Of a DNA stretch of 64,000 nucleotides, positions 12,371 to 23,892 are shown in pieces; the first letter of the stretch is position 1; each line of letters opens with the position of its first letter. The notes under the pieces were generated by a model. That model was given only the letters and a program-made list of their open reading frames with translations. It was not told where the DNA came from and did no database searches. Location of the stretch: positions 3,735,001-3,799,000 of the forward strand of contig NZ_CP038492.1 in assembly GCF_004751985.1 (NCBI RefSeq), given 5' to 3'. This DNA comes from Rhodophyticola sp. CCM32. Its GTDB lineage: Bacteria > Pseudomonadota > Alphaproteobacteria > Rhodobacterales > Rhodobacteraceae. A program made the position numbers and the translations under genes.

Positions 12371-13471
12371 TCAGCTTTCGATGTCTTTGCCGCCGATGAA
12401 GACGCGGGTGATCTTGAGTTTGTCGTCCATAGTAATGAAATCCGCCCAGCTACCGGGCGCGAGTAGGCCGATATCGGACAGGCCCAATCGTGCCGCGGGT
12501 AGCGTAGAGAGCCGCGAAACGGCCTCTGCGAGGGGGAGGCCAATTGCCACGAGATTGCGCAACGCCACATCCATGGTCAGGGCCGAACCCGCAAGGGTGC
12601 CATCGGGCAGCCGCATGACGCCCTCGGCCTTGATGATGTCTTGTTCGCCCAGACGGTAGGGACCGTCTGGCATGCCCGCGCCTGCGGTGGCATCGGTGAC
12701 ACCGTAGAGCCCGTCGATCGCGCGCCGGGCGGCCAAAATCGCCCCGGCTTCGACATGAATGAGGTCCGGGATGATTTCCGCATGATCCGCATGGGCGAAC
12801 GCCGCGCCGCAGAGGCCGTTGCCGCGGTGGGTCAGGCCGCTCATCGCGTTGAAGAGATGTGTGGCACCGGCGCCCCGGGCGAAGGCGTCGCGCGCCGTGG
12901 CATAGCTGCAGGCGGAGTGGCCGATCTGCGCAACGATGCCGAGCGCATCCAACGCCTCATGGAGCGCGTCCGCGCCGTCGAGCTCTGGCGCGAAGGTCAT
13001 AATCCGCACCCGCGCACGTGCGGCCCAGGCCCGAAGACGGGCAGTGTCCGGAGGAATGGCGAAGGGCGGCTGCGCGCCGAGTTTCGCGGGGTTGATGAAC
13101 GGCCCTTCCAGATGGGCGCCCAGGATGCGGGCGCCGTCGGTCGGCGGGTCGTCCATCACCTCGGCCAGCGCGTCGAGGAAGGCGTTCGTTTTGCCAACGG
13201 GCGCGGTCACGGAGGTCGGGCAGAAGGCCGTGGTGCCGTGCCGAGCGTGCAGCCGTGCCGCGGTCCGGATTGCTTCAGGCCCGTCCATTACATCAGCGCC
13301 GCCACCTCCATGGACATGCGTGTCGACCAAGCCCGGCAGAACGAAGGGCGCTCGGGGTTGCACGGTTGCGGTCCCCTGCACCGTCTCGACGCGGTCTGCG
13401 TGGCGGATCTCGCCAACGACCCAGCCGCCGGGCGTGAGTATCGACCCGTGAATGATCCCCGCGCCGCTCAC
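12371..13471 (-). CDS. nagA: N-acetylglucosamine-6-phosphate deacetylase
   Basis: Protein of 366 residues of the amidohydrolase superfamily. Visible signatures are PGLVDTHVHGGGG (metal site start), HLEGPFINP, GHS, THLFNAMSGLTHR and VTDATAGAGMPDG with the catalytic Asp. It deacetylates GlcNAc-6-P, the product of MurQ, to GlcN-6-P for NagB. Its start overlaps the stop of the RpiR-type regulator by four bases (ATGA), so regulator, nagA and nagB form one transcript. Intact, unlike nagB. Confidence 0.93.
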   Translation of the reverse strand: MSGAGIIHGSILTPGGWVVGEIRHADRVETVQGTATVQPRAPFVLPGLVDTHVHGGGGADVMDGPEAIRTAARLHARHGTTAFCPTSVTAPVGKTNAFLDALAEVMDDPPTDGARILGAHLEGPFINPAKLGAQPPFAIPPDTARLRAWAARARVRIMTFAPELDGADALHEALDALGIVAQIGHSACSYATARDAFARGAGATHLFNAMSGLTHRGNGLCGAAFAHADHAEIIPDLIHVEAGAILAARRAIDGLYGVTDATAGAGMPDGPYRLGEQDIIKAEGVMRLPDGTLAGSALTMDVALRNLVAIGLPLAEAVSRLSTLPAARLGLSDIGLLAPGSWADFITMDDKLKITRVFIGGKDIES

Positions 13472-14367
13472 AGCTTCAGGGGCGCGACGGCGTCGGCGGC
13501 ACCGGCAATCAGGCCGCCGGAATCGTCGCGCATCTGCACCAGCCTTAAAAAGAGCAGGTCGGTCACCATGAGTTGAGCATCGCGCGATGTGATCGCGGAG
13601 GACCGCACGCGCTCCTCGTCGGTCACGGTGTGCAGCGTAGTGCTCGCAAGGGCCGCCAGCGGGTTCGGCTGCAATCCGGTCACCGTCACGACGGTCGCCT
13701 GGCGGCGCGCGGCGGTCTCGGCTATTCGAAGCGTTTCAAGGCTCGTGCCCGATTGCGATATGGACAGCAGCGCGTCGTGGTAGCTCAGCGTGGCGGCATT
13801 GGCCATCTGGATATGGCTGTCTGCATCAAACGTTGCCGCGATGCCAAGCTTCTGCAGCTTGTAGGTGAAGTCGCGGGCGACGAGCGACGACGCGCCGACG
13901 CCCGATAGTTGAACACGCACCGCGCGGTTTAGCGTGTCGCGTGCGGCATCGAGACGATCCGCCGGGTTCACGCTCAGAGTCTCCTGGACGGCGAACAGTT
14001 TGCTGGCGAGAAGCTTGGCCGCGGTCGTCGCCGCATCGTCATCGGTCTCGATACTGCCATGTACGGCGCCCGACGCGGCGGTGCGGGTTGCGGCGGCACG
14101 CGTGATCTCAAGCCTAAGGTCCTGATAGCCGCTATATCCGAGCTTCTGGCAAAACTTCACGACGCTTGATTGGCTACGCCCCGCGCGGCGGGCAAGCTCG
14201 CCGGAGGACAGGCGGCCGACCGTATCGGGATCGCCGAGAATGGTGTCGGCGATCTCGCGTTCGCCCGGGGTCAGGCTGTCGCGCTGCGCCTCAAGAACAG
14301 TCAGGATCGACAGGGGCTCTCTCCCATGACGGCAGGGCGAGCATAATCTACCACAAAATCTTGACAA
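13468..14367 (-). CDS. RpiR/MurR family transcriptional regulator
   Basis: Protein of up to 299 residues. An N-terminal HTH (LTPGEREIADTILGDP and RLSSGELARRAGRSQSSVVK) is followed by a SIS sugar-phosphate binding domain (about residues 130-270), the MurR/RpiR arrangement. MurR in E. coli represses murQP and responds to MurNAc-6-P; here the gene is divergent from murQ and heads nagA-nagB, so the same ligand is likely. The start is uncertain: the TTG at 14367 gives the longest form, but homology begins about 18 codons later near LSILTVLEAQ. Confidence 0.87.
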   Translation of the reverse strand: MSRFCGRLCSPCRHGREPLSILTVLEAQRDSLTPGEREIADTILGDPDTVGRLSSGELARRAGRSQSSVVKFCQKLGYSGYQDLRLEITRAAATRTAASGAVHGSIETDDDAATTAAKLLASKLFAVQETLSVNPADRLDAARDTLNRAVRVQLSGVGASSLVARDFTYKLQKLGIAATFDADSHIQMANAATLSYHDALLSISQSGTSLETLRIAETAARRQATVVTVTGLQPNPLAALASTTLHTVTDEERVRSSAITSRDAQLMVTDLLFLRLVQMRDDSGGLIAGAADAVAPLKL

Positions 14368-14371
14368 GCAG

Positions 14372-14384
14372 GAATTTATTATTC
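14372..14384. promoter_or_regulatory. Possible operator between the RpiR-type gene and murQ
   Basis: Inverted repeat GAAT-TTATT-ATTC in the short AT-rich gap between divergent genes, next to a TTGACA hexamer at 14361-14366. Position and symmetry fit a site for the RpiR-type regulator; this is inference only. Confidence 0.35.
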
Positions 14385-14417
14385 ATCGTTTGATCGAAGT
14401 ATGGGGAAATCGCTGCC

Positions 14418-15362
14418 ATGTCGATGGAATCTTCGTCAGCTCTTGAGTTGCTCGTGTCCGAGCGCCGCAATACGCGCTCTATGGATATCGACCTCATGTC
14501 CTCTGCCGAAATCGTGGCTTGCATGAATGCCGAAGATCGCGGTGTTGCCGATGCAATCGCGACCGAGGCCGCCGCTATTTCGGCTGCGGTGGACAGAATT
14601 GTCGCGGCCTTCGATGCCGGGGGGCGCCTGATCTATATCGGGGCGGGGACAAGCGGGCGATTGGGTGTGCTGGACGCCTCTGAATGCCCACCAACCTTCT
14701 CGGTTCCGCCCGATATGGTCGTCGGGATCATCGCTGGCGGCGACCGCGCGCTTCGCGTTTCGGTCGAGGCGGCCGAGGATGACGAGGCGACCGGCGCCGC
14801 GGACCTGGATGCAATCGGCCTGACAGAACGCGACGTGGTCGTCGGTATCGCCGTCAGCGGTCGGACCCCTTATGTCGTCGGTGCCCTTCGTTATGCGAGT
14901 GGCCGGGGCGCGGGGACGGTCTCTTTGTCCTGCAATCCCGACGCGCTGATCGCGGGCATCGCCGACATCGCGATTTCGCCCGTGGTCGGGCCTGAGATTG
15001 TGACGGGCTCCACCCGCCTCAAATCCGGAACGGCGCAGAAGATGGTCCTGAACATGCTCAGCACGGCCAGCATGATCCGGATCGGCAAGACCTGGGGCAA
15101 CCTCATGGTTGATGTCACGATTTCAAACCGCAAACTGGCCGAGAGGGCCGAGGGTATCCTGCGCGAGGCCACAGGCTGCGGGACGGCAGACGCACAGTCG
15201 CTTTTGAAGGCGAGCGGCGGCAACGTGAAGCTCGCTATCCTTATGCAGATCACTGGCAAACCCGCCGACGCGGCACGAGCGGACCTTGAGGCCGAGCGTG
15301 GGTTTTTGCGCAAGGCCATCGAACGAGCGGGAACCAATCCCGCCACATCTAGCCACGAATGA
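14418..15362 (+). CDS. murQ: N-acetylmuramic acid 6-phosphate etherase
   Basis: Protein of 314 residues with a SIS fold and all MurQ hallmarks: GAGTSGRLGVLDASECPPTF, the SGRTPYVVGAL loop, and KSGTAQKMVLNMLSTASMIR followed by GKTWGNLMVDV. It cleaves the lactyl ether of MurNAc-6-P to give GlcNAc-6-P and D-lactate, linking AnmK to NagA. It is the first gene of the rightward operon with the second peptide-type importer, the serine hydrolase and anmK. Cytoplasmic. Confidence 0.96.
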   Translation: MSMESSSALELLVSERRNTRSMDIDLMSSAEIVACMNAEDRGVADAIATEAAAISAAVDRIVAAFDAGGRLIYIGAGTSGRLGVLDASECPPTFSVPPDMVVGIIAGGDRALRVSVEAAEDDEATGAADLDAIGLTERDVVVGIAVSGRTPYVVGALRYASGRGAGTVSLSCNPDALIAGIADIAISPVVGPEIVTGSTRLKSGTAQKMVLNMLSTASMIRIGKTWGNLMVDVTISNRKLAERAEGILREATGCGTADAQSLLKASGGNVKLAILMQITGKPADAARADLEAERGFLRKAIERAGTNPATSSHE

Positions 15363-15381
15363 CAACAGGGAGATGTCTCCG

Positions 15382-16890
15382 ATGACACTGATGAAAATGG
15401 CGGCGAGCGCATTGGCGCTTGGCCTCACAACCGCGCTGGTGGCCCCGGCCTCGGCGCAGATGCTGGATGTGGCCTGGTCCCAGGACGCCACTGGCCTCGA
15501 CCCGCATACGCAGCCCGGTTTCGCCACGATCCGGCTGCTTGAACTGATGTACGAACCACTGGTGCGTTTGGACGCGAACCTCGAACTGCAACCGGCGGTG
15601 GCCGAAAGTTGGGAATTCTCGGAAGAAGGCTTGCAGCTGACCTTCCGGCTCGATCCGGATGCCGTGTTCCACGACGGATCGTCGGTCACGGCGGCGGATG
15701 TGCGGGCCTCGTTCGAGCGTATCCTCGACGAGGATACGGGCGCGATCGCGCGGGCCAACTACACCTCCATCGTGGGCATCGAAACGCCGGATGACGGCAC
15801 GGTCGTCTTCACGCTCGACAGCCCGGACGCGCCGCTTCTGAATGGCATGGCCTCGGTCAATGCGGCCATCGTTCCCGCCTCGGCCATCGAGGCCGATACG
15901 CTTAGCACCGAGGTGATCGGGTCCGGCCCCTTCACACTTGAGGAACGGACCCCCAACGCCAATGCCCGGCTCGCCACGTTCGAGGATTGGTACGGCGGCG
16001 ATGTCGCCTATGACGGCATTTCGATCAGCGTTCTGCCTGACGAAACCGCCCTACTGGCGGCATTGCGCACGGGTCAGGCGAATTTCGCGCTGATCAATGA
16101 TCCGCTGGTGGCGACCCTGGTGCCGCAGACCGACGGGCTGACGCTAAATACGGCCCCGACGCTCAGCTATTTTGTGCTGCAACTCAACGCGTCTCGTGAG
16201 CCGATGGGGTCCCTGCCGCTGCGCCAGGCGATCTCCTGCGCGCTGGACCGGCAGGATATCCTGGATGCGGCGTTGCTGGGTGAAGGAGAAATCACCGGCC
16301 CGCTGACCTCGCCGGCCTATCGCAGCGATCCCGACAGCCTGTTTTGCTACGAACAGGACCAGGACCGCGCGCGTGAACTGCTGGCCGAGGCCGGGTTCGC
16401 CGACGGGTTTTCAGCCAGCATGATGGCCGCCACGGGTGAGCCTCCGACGGCATCGGCCATCGCGCAGATCATCCAGTCCCAACTGGGCGAAGTAGGCATC
16501 GAGCTTGAGATCGAGATGCAGGAACTCAGCGTTTATATCGACCGCTGGCTGGCCGCCGATTTCGACATGGCCGTGGCACTGAACGGCGGACGCGTTGACC
16601 CCTACACGATGTATAACCGCTACTGGACGCGGGACGGGAACCTGCAGGGCGTGGCCAATTACATCGACGACACGCTCGACGAATTGATGAACCGGGGCCG
16701 TGCCGAAACCGGTGAGGAGGTGCGGCGCGAGATTTTTGCCGAGTTCGAAAGCCATCTGGCCGAGATGGCGCCGTGGGTCTGGCTCTTCACCGGGTTCACC
16801 TACACCGCGCAGACCGACGCCGTTTCGGGCTTCGTGCCGAGTGCCACGGGCAGTCTGTTCAGCCTCGTCGACGTAACATTGTCGGATTGA
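15382..16890 (+). CDS. Peptide ABC transporter substrate-binding protein (second importer)
   Basis: Family 5 solute-binding protein of 502 residues. The ATG at 15382 is chosen because GGGAG lies eight bases upstream and it gives a clean Sec signal (MTLMKMAASALALGLTTALV, cleavage after PASAQ). Family landmarks include the FRLDPDAVFHDGSSVTAADV segment. Its place directly behind murQ suggests that it binds muropeptides or MurNAc-peptides. It is intact, in contrast to the binding protein of the first importer. Confidence 0.92.
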   Translation: MTLMKMAASALALGLTTALVAPASAQMLDVAWSQDATGLDPHTQPGFATIRLLELMYEPLVRLDANLELQPAVAESWEFSEEGLQLTFRLDPDAVFHDGSSVTAADVRASFERILDEDTGAIARANYTSIVGIETPDDGTVVFTLDSPDAPLLNGMASVNAAIVPASAIEADTLSTEVIGSGPFTLEERTPNANARLATFEDWYGGDVAYDGISISVLPDETALLAALRTGQANFALINDPLVATLVPQTDGLTLNTAPTLSYFVLQLNASREPMGSLPLRQAISCALDRQDILDAALLGEGEITGPLTSPAYRSDPDSLFCYEQDQDRARELLAEAGFADGFSASMMAATGEPPTASAIAQIIQSQLGEVGIELEIEMQELSVYIDRWLAADFDMAVALNGGRVDPYTMYNRYWTRDGNLQGVANYIDDTLDELMNRGRAETGEEVRREIFAEFESHLAEMAPWVWLFTGFTYTAQTDAVSGFVPSATGSLFSLVDVTLSD

Positions 16891-16914
16891 CCTGGGGACG
16901 GCGGGAGGCCTGAA

Positions 16915-17877
16915 TTGACCTATCTGCTCAGGCGTCTCGCCGTCTTTCCGCTGGTAATGTTCGGCGTATCGGTCTTCGTCTTCGTGGCGATCCGGCTGGT
17001 GCCCGGCGACGCGATCACCGCGATGCTGGGCACCGAAGGCGGCATGCTGACCCCCGCGCAGAGGGAGGCGCTGGCGGCCTATTTCGGCCTCGATCAGAAC
17101 TGGGCGGTGCAATATCTGCGCTGGGTCGGCGGACTATTCCAGGGCGATCTGGGCATCTCGGTCACCTACGGCCAACCTGTCTTAGACATCATCATCGAGC
17201 GCTTTCCCCTGACCCTGCAACTGGCGCTGATGTCGATGGTCATCGCGCTGATGATCGGGTTGCCGGCGGGAGTCTATGCCGCAACGCGGACTGACCGGCC
17301 TTCCGACCTGATCGTGCGCATCTTCGCCATGATCGGGCAGTCGATGCCGAATTTCGTCGTGGCGCTTCTGTCGATTTACATTCTGTCGGTCTGGTTCGGC
17401 GTCCTGCCGACCTTGGGCCGCTATATCCCGTTTTCCGAGGATCCGTTGGGCAACCTCGCCCAGATGATCCTGCCGGCCTTCGCGCTTGGCACCGCCTTTG
17501 CCGCCGCGGTCACCCGCATCACGCGCGCGGCGATGCTGGACATCCTGCGCGAAGACTACGTGCGCACTGCCCGGTCGCAGGGCTTCTCGCAACGCTACGT
17601 GATCTGGCGCCATGCCCTGCCCAACGCGCTGATCCCGGTTCTGACGCTCAGCGGGGTGGAGTTCGGGTATCTGCTGGGTGGCGCCGTGATCGTCGAGCAA
17701 ATCTTCGCGCTGCCGGGATTGGGCCGCGTGGTGCTCGACGCGATCCTGCAGCGTGACTACGCGCTCGTTCAGGGGGTTGTGCTGTTCATCGCGTTCAACT
17801 TCATGCTGGTCAACCTGCTGGTCGATCTGGCCTACGCCGCCCTCGATCCCCGCATCCGGTACGGGGGCCGGTCATGA
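16915..17877 (+). CDS. Peptide ABC transporter permease, DppB type (second importer)
   Basis: Protein of 320 residues starting at a TTG with GGGAGG upstream. About six membrane segments; the coupling loop reads YVRTARSQGFSQRYVIWRHA. The end overlaps the next permease start by four bases (ATGA), so the two subunits are coupled in translation. Confidence 0.92.
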   Translation: MTYLLRRLAVFPLVMFGVSVFVFVAIRLVPGDAITAMLGTEGGMLTPAQREALAAYFGLDQNWAVQYLRWVGGLFQGDLGISVTYGQPVLDIIIERFPLTLQLALMSMVIALMIGLPAGVYAATRTDRPSDLIVRIFAMIGQSMPNFVVALLSIYILSVWFGVLPTLGRYIPFSEDPLGNLAQMILPAFALGTAFAAAVTRITRAAMLDILREDYVRTARSQGFSQRYVIWRHALPNALIPVLTLSGVEFGYLLGGAVIVEQIFALPGLGRVVLDAILQRDYALVQGVVLFIAFNFMLVNLLVDLAYAALDPRIRYGGRS

Positions 17878-18709
17878 GCATTATCGGCGCCCTTTTTCGG
17901 CATTCCGCAGGGCGGATCGGTCTTGTCATCATAGCGCTGTTCACCATTGCGGCGATCCTGGGCATGCTCGGGCTGACGCCGCATGACCCCCTTGCGCAGG
18001 ATCGCCTGTCGCGCCTGCAGCCGCCGGGCGGGACCTACCTGTTGGGCACCGATCTGTTCGGGCGCGATATGCTGAGCCGTTTGATGGTCGGCATCGGCCA
18101 ATCCTTCTTCGTGGCCTTCCTGTCGGTCATGATCGCGGCGACGGTCGGCACGATCCTCGGGCTGACGGCCGCGTGGTTCGGTGGGCTGTGGGACGGCCTC
18201 GCGATGCGGACCATGGACGTGCTCCTGGCCTTTCCGGCGATCCTTCTGGCACTTCTGATCGTCGCAATCCTTGAGGCCAGCGTTCTGACCTCGATCCTCG
18301 CCATCGCGATGGTCTACACCCCGATCTTCACCCGCATGGCCCGCGGACCGGCGCTTTCGATCAAAACGCTCAGCTTCGTGGACGCCGCGCGCACATTCGG
18401 CAGTTCGCGGCGCTATATCCTGTCGCGACACCTCCTGGGCAACATGGTCGCGCCGCTGACGGTGCAGTTCACCCTCGCGCTGGCCTGGGCCCTGCTGACG
18501 GAGGCGGCGCTCAGCTTCCTCGGGCTCGGCACGCAACCGCCTGACCCCTCGCTCGGCCTGATGTTGTCGGACAGCCGCAACCTGATGGAAATGGCGCCCT
18601 GGATGCTGATCTACCCGGCGGCGGCGATCATGCTTGCGGTCTTGGGCTTTAACCTTCTGGGCGACGCGCTGCGCGACATCGCGGACCCAAAATCGCGGCG
18701 GGCGCTGAC

Positions 18710-18713
<4 letters not shown>
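17874..18713 (+). CDS. Peptide ABC transporter permease, DppC type (second importer)
   Basis: Protein of 279 residues with the LLGTDLFGRDMLSRLM motif of DppC-type subunits and an EAA-like loop (FVDAARTFGSSRRYILSRHL). It overlaps the genes on both sides by four bases, so permeases and ATPase form a tightly coupled set. Confidence 0.92.
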
Positions 18714-20415
<1,702 letters not shown>

Positions 20416-20419
<4 letters not shown>

Positions 20420-21387
20420 CTTTCGACGCCGCATGGTCCTTGGTCGCCGATGCGGTCTCGGAGGGGCGGATTCCGGGTGCCGTCTTTGGCGTGTCAGACG
20501 GCGGTGAGCGTCGTGTCGCATGGGCGGGTCATGCGATGACGCAGCCGGAGCGCGTGCCGATGGCGCGCGACACCGTCTTCGACTTGGCCTCCGTCACCAA
20601 ACCGGTCTTCACCACCGAGCGGATTCTCAGCCATGCCGCATCCGGACGCATCGACCTCGACGCGCCGGTGACAAGTGTCATTCCCGATTTCCGTCAATAC
20701 GACGTCCAGTGTTGGGAGCGGCGGGTGACGCTCCGCGACTGCCTTGGCCACCAAACGCCGTTCCCGGCGGTCGAGCCGATCTATACCTATGGGGACGAAC
20801 GCGCGACGCTGCGCGCCTTCGTTCTTCAGCGGGAATGGCGAAGGCTGGACGTGCCGGTTTATTCCGACATCAACTTCGTCCTCTTGGGCATCGCACTGGA
20901 ACGGTTGGAGGGGCGGGGCATTCGCGATATGGACCCGGGCGCCTGGTTCACCTTCGCCCCCGACCCCGATGCCACCGCCGCGACCGAGGCCTGTACCTGG
21001 CGCGGTCGGGTCATGCGTGGCGAGGTGCATGACGAAAACTGTTACGCGCTGCAGGGCGCCGGCCATTCCGGCCTCTTCGGCAGCGCGGAAGCCCTTCTTG
21101 AGTTTTCCGAAGCCGCTTTCGCGCGGGGCCCGGGCCTGATCACCACGCCGTTGTCGGCCACTCGGACCCACGGCTGGGAGCGTCGGCATCCGGGCTGGTC
21201 GGGCGGGCAGGCCTGCACCGCCGAGACTATCGGGCATACCGGGTTCACCGGCACCGGGCTGTGGCTGGATTTCGGGGCTGGGCGGGCCTGGACCCTCTTG
21301 ACCAATCGCGTCCACCCCACGCGCCACGCCGACACGGGTATTGGCCCGCTGCGCCAGGCGGTTGGGGAGACACTGTACAGGGAGTGA
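20416..21387 (+). CDS. Serine hydrolase, beta-lactamase/transpeptidase-like fold
   Basis: Protein of 323 residues from the GTG that overlaps the ATPase stop (GTGA); longer starts lie inside the ATPase gene. The SxxK motif is SVTK (DLASVTKPVFTTERIL), the second motif is YSD (YSDINFVLLG) and the third HTG (GHTGFTGTG), the class C beta-lactamase / esterase pattern. No signal peptide is seen, so it probably acts in the cytoplasm. Position between a muropeptide-type importer and anmK suggests cleavage of a peptide or ester bond on an imported wall fragment; a drug-resistance role is not suggested by context. Exact substrate unknown. Confidence 0.85.
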
Positions 21388-21391
21388 TTGC

Positions 21392-22555
21392 ATGGAGATG
21401 GAATGGTGCGTCGGGCTGATGACCGGCACGGTTCTGGACGGCAATATCGACGTAGCGCTATTGCGCACCGATGGCACGGGGATCGACGCCTTCGGGTCCT
21501 ATGCGCTCTATCCCTACGACGCGGACACATGTGCGCTTCTGGCAGAATGCCAGCGCCAAGCGCTCGACTGGCAGTTCGAGGGCCCGGACCCGGCGGTCTT
21601 CGCGGAGGCGGAGGCGCGGTTGACCATCGCACAATCCCATGCCGTCCGACGCTTGGTCGAAGAGGCTGGCCTGCGCCTCGCCGACATAGCCGCTGTCGGC
21701 TTCCACGGTCAGACGGTGCTGCACCGCGCCCCGACTCCGGACGCTTTGGGGCAAACGCGGCAACTGGGCGACGGCGCGCTGATGGTCCGGCGGCTTGGGG
21801 TGCGGACCGTGTATGATTTCCGCTCCGCCGACATGGAAGCGGGCGGTCAGGGTGCGCCCTTATCGGCCGTCTATCATGGCGCGCTGATGGACCGGCTGGG
21901 AACCGGCACCGATACCGCGATCCTGAACCTGGGCGGGGTCGCTAACGTGACCGCTCGAGATGGCACGGGCGGCCTGATCGCTTTCGACACCGGCCCTGCG
22001 AACGCCCCCATCAATGACTTCGTGAAGGCGCGTGGATTGGGGGAAATGGATGTCGACGGCAGGTTGGCCGCGTCGGGACGGGTCGATGAGGCCCGCTTGG
22101 CCAAGGCCCTTGCGCATCCCTATCTCACGCGGCCCTATCCGAAATCTCTGGATCGGTTTGACTTCGGATACGGCTGGGTGGATGACATGTCCGATGCCGA
22201 CGCTGCGGCGACCCTCACGGCCTTCACCGCCGCCGCCGTGGGATGCGGTCTCGAATTGCTGCCCGAGCGCCCGGCCCGCCTGATCGTCTGCGGGGGCGGG
22301 CGGCGGAACCCGACGCTTCTGGCGATGCTGGCGCCCTATGCCGGCGTCATCGCTGAGCCTGCGGAAGCCGTGGGCTGGGAAGGCGATGCGATCGAGGCGC
22401 AATGCTTCGCATTTCTCGCCAAGCGCTGCATGCGCGGCCTGCCAGGAAGCTTCCCCGAAACCACCGGAACGGCCGAGCCATGTGTTGCCGGGCGGATCGC
22501 TAAGGCGAACATCGATACGTCGTCTCGGCCGATCGACTACAGCATGCTGCCTTAA
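21392..22555 (+). CDS. anmK: Anhydro-N-acetylmuramic acid kinase
   Basis: Protein of 387 residues from the ATG at 21392 (AGGGAG upstream). Signatures: GLMTGTVLDGNIDVAL (usually GLMSGTSLDG), VGFHGQTVLHR, LNLGGVANVT, FDTGPANAPINDF and GWEGDAIEAQCFAFLA. AnmK opens the 1,6-anhydro ring of anhydro-MurNAc and phosphorylates it to MurNAc-6-P, the MurQ substrate. The final codons, YSMLP and the TAA, come from a palindromic element inserted at the original stop codon; the ancestral protein would have ended five residues earlier (SSRPID). Confidence 0.95.
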   Translation: MEMEWCVGLMTGTVLDGNIDVALLRTDGTGIDAFGSYALYPYDADTCALLAECQRQALDWQFEGPDPAVFAEAEARLTIAQSHAVRRLVEEAGLRLADIAAVGFHGQTVLHRAPTPDALGQTRQLGDGALMVRRLGVRTVYDFRSADMEAGGQGAPLSAVYHGALMDRLGTGTDTAILNLGGVANVTARDGTGGLIAFDTGPANAPINDFVKARGLGEMDVDGRLAASGRVDEARLAKALAHPYLTRPYPKSLDRFDFGYGWVDDMSDADAAATLTAFTAAAVGCGLELLPERPARLIVCGGGRRNPTLLAMLAPYAGVIAEPAEAVGWEGDAIEAQCFAFLAKRCMRGLPGSFPETTGTAEPCVAGRIAKANIDTSSRPIDYSMLP

Positions 22556-22639
22556 ACCTGAGACATCGCTTATCACAAATGTCCCGGGAACGCGAAGCGT
22601 GGCAGGGTATTTGTGATTCAAGTTTAAGGCAGGGTGCTT
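22540..22639 (+). repeat. 100-bp palindromic element, copy 1 (at the anmK stop codon)
   Basis: Flanked by TA on both sides (22538-22539 and 22640-22641). Removing the element and one TA restores GACTAGGTCG, in which TAG is an in-frame anmK stop. The outer arms are imperfect inverted repeats of about 23 bp containing TGCCTTAAAC; inner arms ATCACAAAT / ATTTGTGAT are perfect, and the tip is ACGC-GAA-GCGT. It is about 96% identical, in opposite orientation, to the copy in the IS3 transposase gene. It encodes nothing itself, so it would need a transposase supplied in trans. Confidence 0.85.
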
Positions 22640-22726
22640 TAGGTCGTGAACCGAGACGGAGAATTATCGGTGTCGTTGCCGTCGCATGCGTGAACGCTGT
22701 TGGGTTGGTAATCCCCCCTAAAATTA

Positions 22727-23572
22727 GGCAGCGTACTTACAAAGAGCTTCACGTTTCCAGCCTGTTATGATTCATTTCCCGCAAGACAATATGCGGAGCA
22801 GTGGAATGGCGCGGTCAGATTTGAGCGATTTGGAGTGGGAGTTCATCAAAGCAGTGCTCCCAAATAACAGCCGAGGGGTTAAGCGTGTCGATGATCGGCG
22901 TGTGATCAATGGCATCTTCTATGTCTTGCGCACAGGCATCCCGTGGCGCGATTTGCCCGATCAATACGGCCCCTACACAACGATCTACAACCGTTTCAAC
23001 CGATGGACTTATGCGGGCATTTGGGATCGGGTAATGGAGGCGGTCGCCGATGCGCACAATATCGACACCGTGATGGTGGATGGCACATCGGTTCGGGTTC
23101 ACCATTCTGCAGCGACGCTCAAAAAAACGACCCGCGTCGTTGCATGGGCCGGTCGCGGGGTGGGTTAACCACGAAAATACATGCACTTACCAATCAGGAC
23201 GGGTTGCCGATCCGCTATGAACTGACGCCGGGCCAAGCCCACGATGCACCCCCATGCGAACAGCTTTTGGACGGGCTGCAACCTGGCCAATACGTTCTGG
23301 CTGACAAGGCATATGACGCGGATTGGATCCGCAAGATGATCTGGGAACAGGGCGCCATCGACGTCATCCCGTCCAAATCCAACCGCAAACTGCCCGCCGA
23401 GTTCGACGTCGATATCTATCGCGAGCGCAACAAGATCGAGCGGTTCTTTGGCCGCCTCAAAGCTTCCTTCCGCCGTATAGCCACCCGATACGAAAAGACA
23501 TCTGCCAACTTCTTGGCGATGATCAAACTCGCATCCGTCAGGCTATGGTGCCAGTTTTATGAGTCCGCTGCC
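22727..23572 (+). mobile_element. IS5-family insertion sequence (IS427-like), inside the IS3 left end
   Basis: Terminal repeats begin GGCAGCG at both ends, and the next bases (ACTTACAAA against ACTCATAAA) also match. TA flanks on each side are the target duplication. Size is 846 bp. It lies within the left end of the IS3 element, separating the outer GGTAATCCCCCC tip from its TAGTGG segment. Confidence 0.85.
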
Positions 23573-23575
23573 TAG
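22806..23575 (+). CDS. IS5-family transposase, two frames joined by -1 frameshift
   Basis: The first frame (from the ATG at 22806) reads MARSDLSDLEWEFIKAVLP and holds the first catalytic Asp in VDGTSVRVHHSAA. At the A7 run 23121-23127 the product continues in the -1 frame as RCMGRSRGGLTTKIHAL, with the second Asp in ADKAYDADWI and the Glu in YRERNKIERFFGRLK. This is the usual programmed-frameshift plan of the IS427 group. The final TAG stop is formed by the TA target duplication plus the next G, not by the element itself. Apparently intact and possibly active. Confidence 0.88.
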
Positions 23576-23625
23576 TGGTGTTCAAAAGTAGAATTTTCTC
23601 GGCAAGATATCTGAGGAGATTTACG

Positions 23626-23892
23626 ATGAAGAATGGACGTTACAGCGACGCGCAGATCATGGCGATCCTGAAGCAAGCAGATGGCGGCGTGCCTGTTTCT
23701 GAACTGTGCCGCGAACATGGAATGAGCAGCGCAAGCTTCTACAAATGGCGCGCCAAGTTTGGCGGCATGGATGCGTCTTTGATGTCCGAGATGAAGGATA
23801 TGGCGGAGGAGAACCGCCGTCTGAAGCGCATGTATGCTGAGATGAGCATGCAGAATGATCTGCTGAAGGAAGCCCTTGGAAAAAAGCGTTAA
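23626..23892 (+). CDS. IS3-family transposase OrfA
   Basis: Protein of 88 residues with a helix-turn-helix ([20 protein letters not shown], then [17 protein letters not shown]) and a C-terminal leucine-zipper-like coil. It ends in the A6-G run at 23880-23886 (A AAA AAG), the slip site by which IS3 elements make the OrfAB fusion transposase. Confidence 0.88.
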   Translation: MKNGRYSDAQIMAILKQADGGVPVSELCREHGMSSASFYKWRAKFGGMDASLMSEMKDMAEENRRLKRMYAEMSMQNDLLKEALGKKR

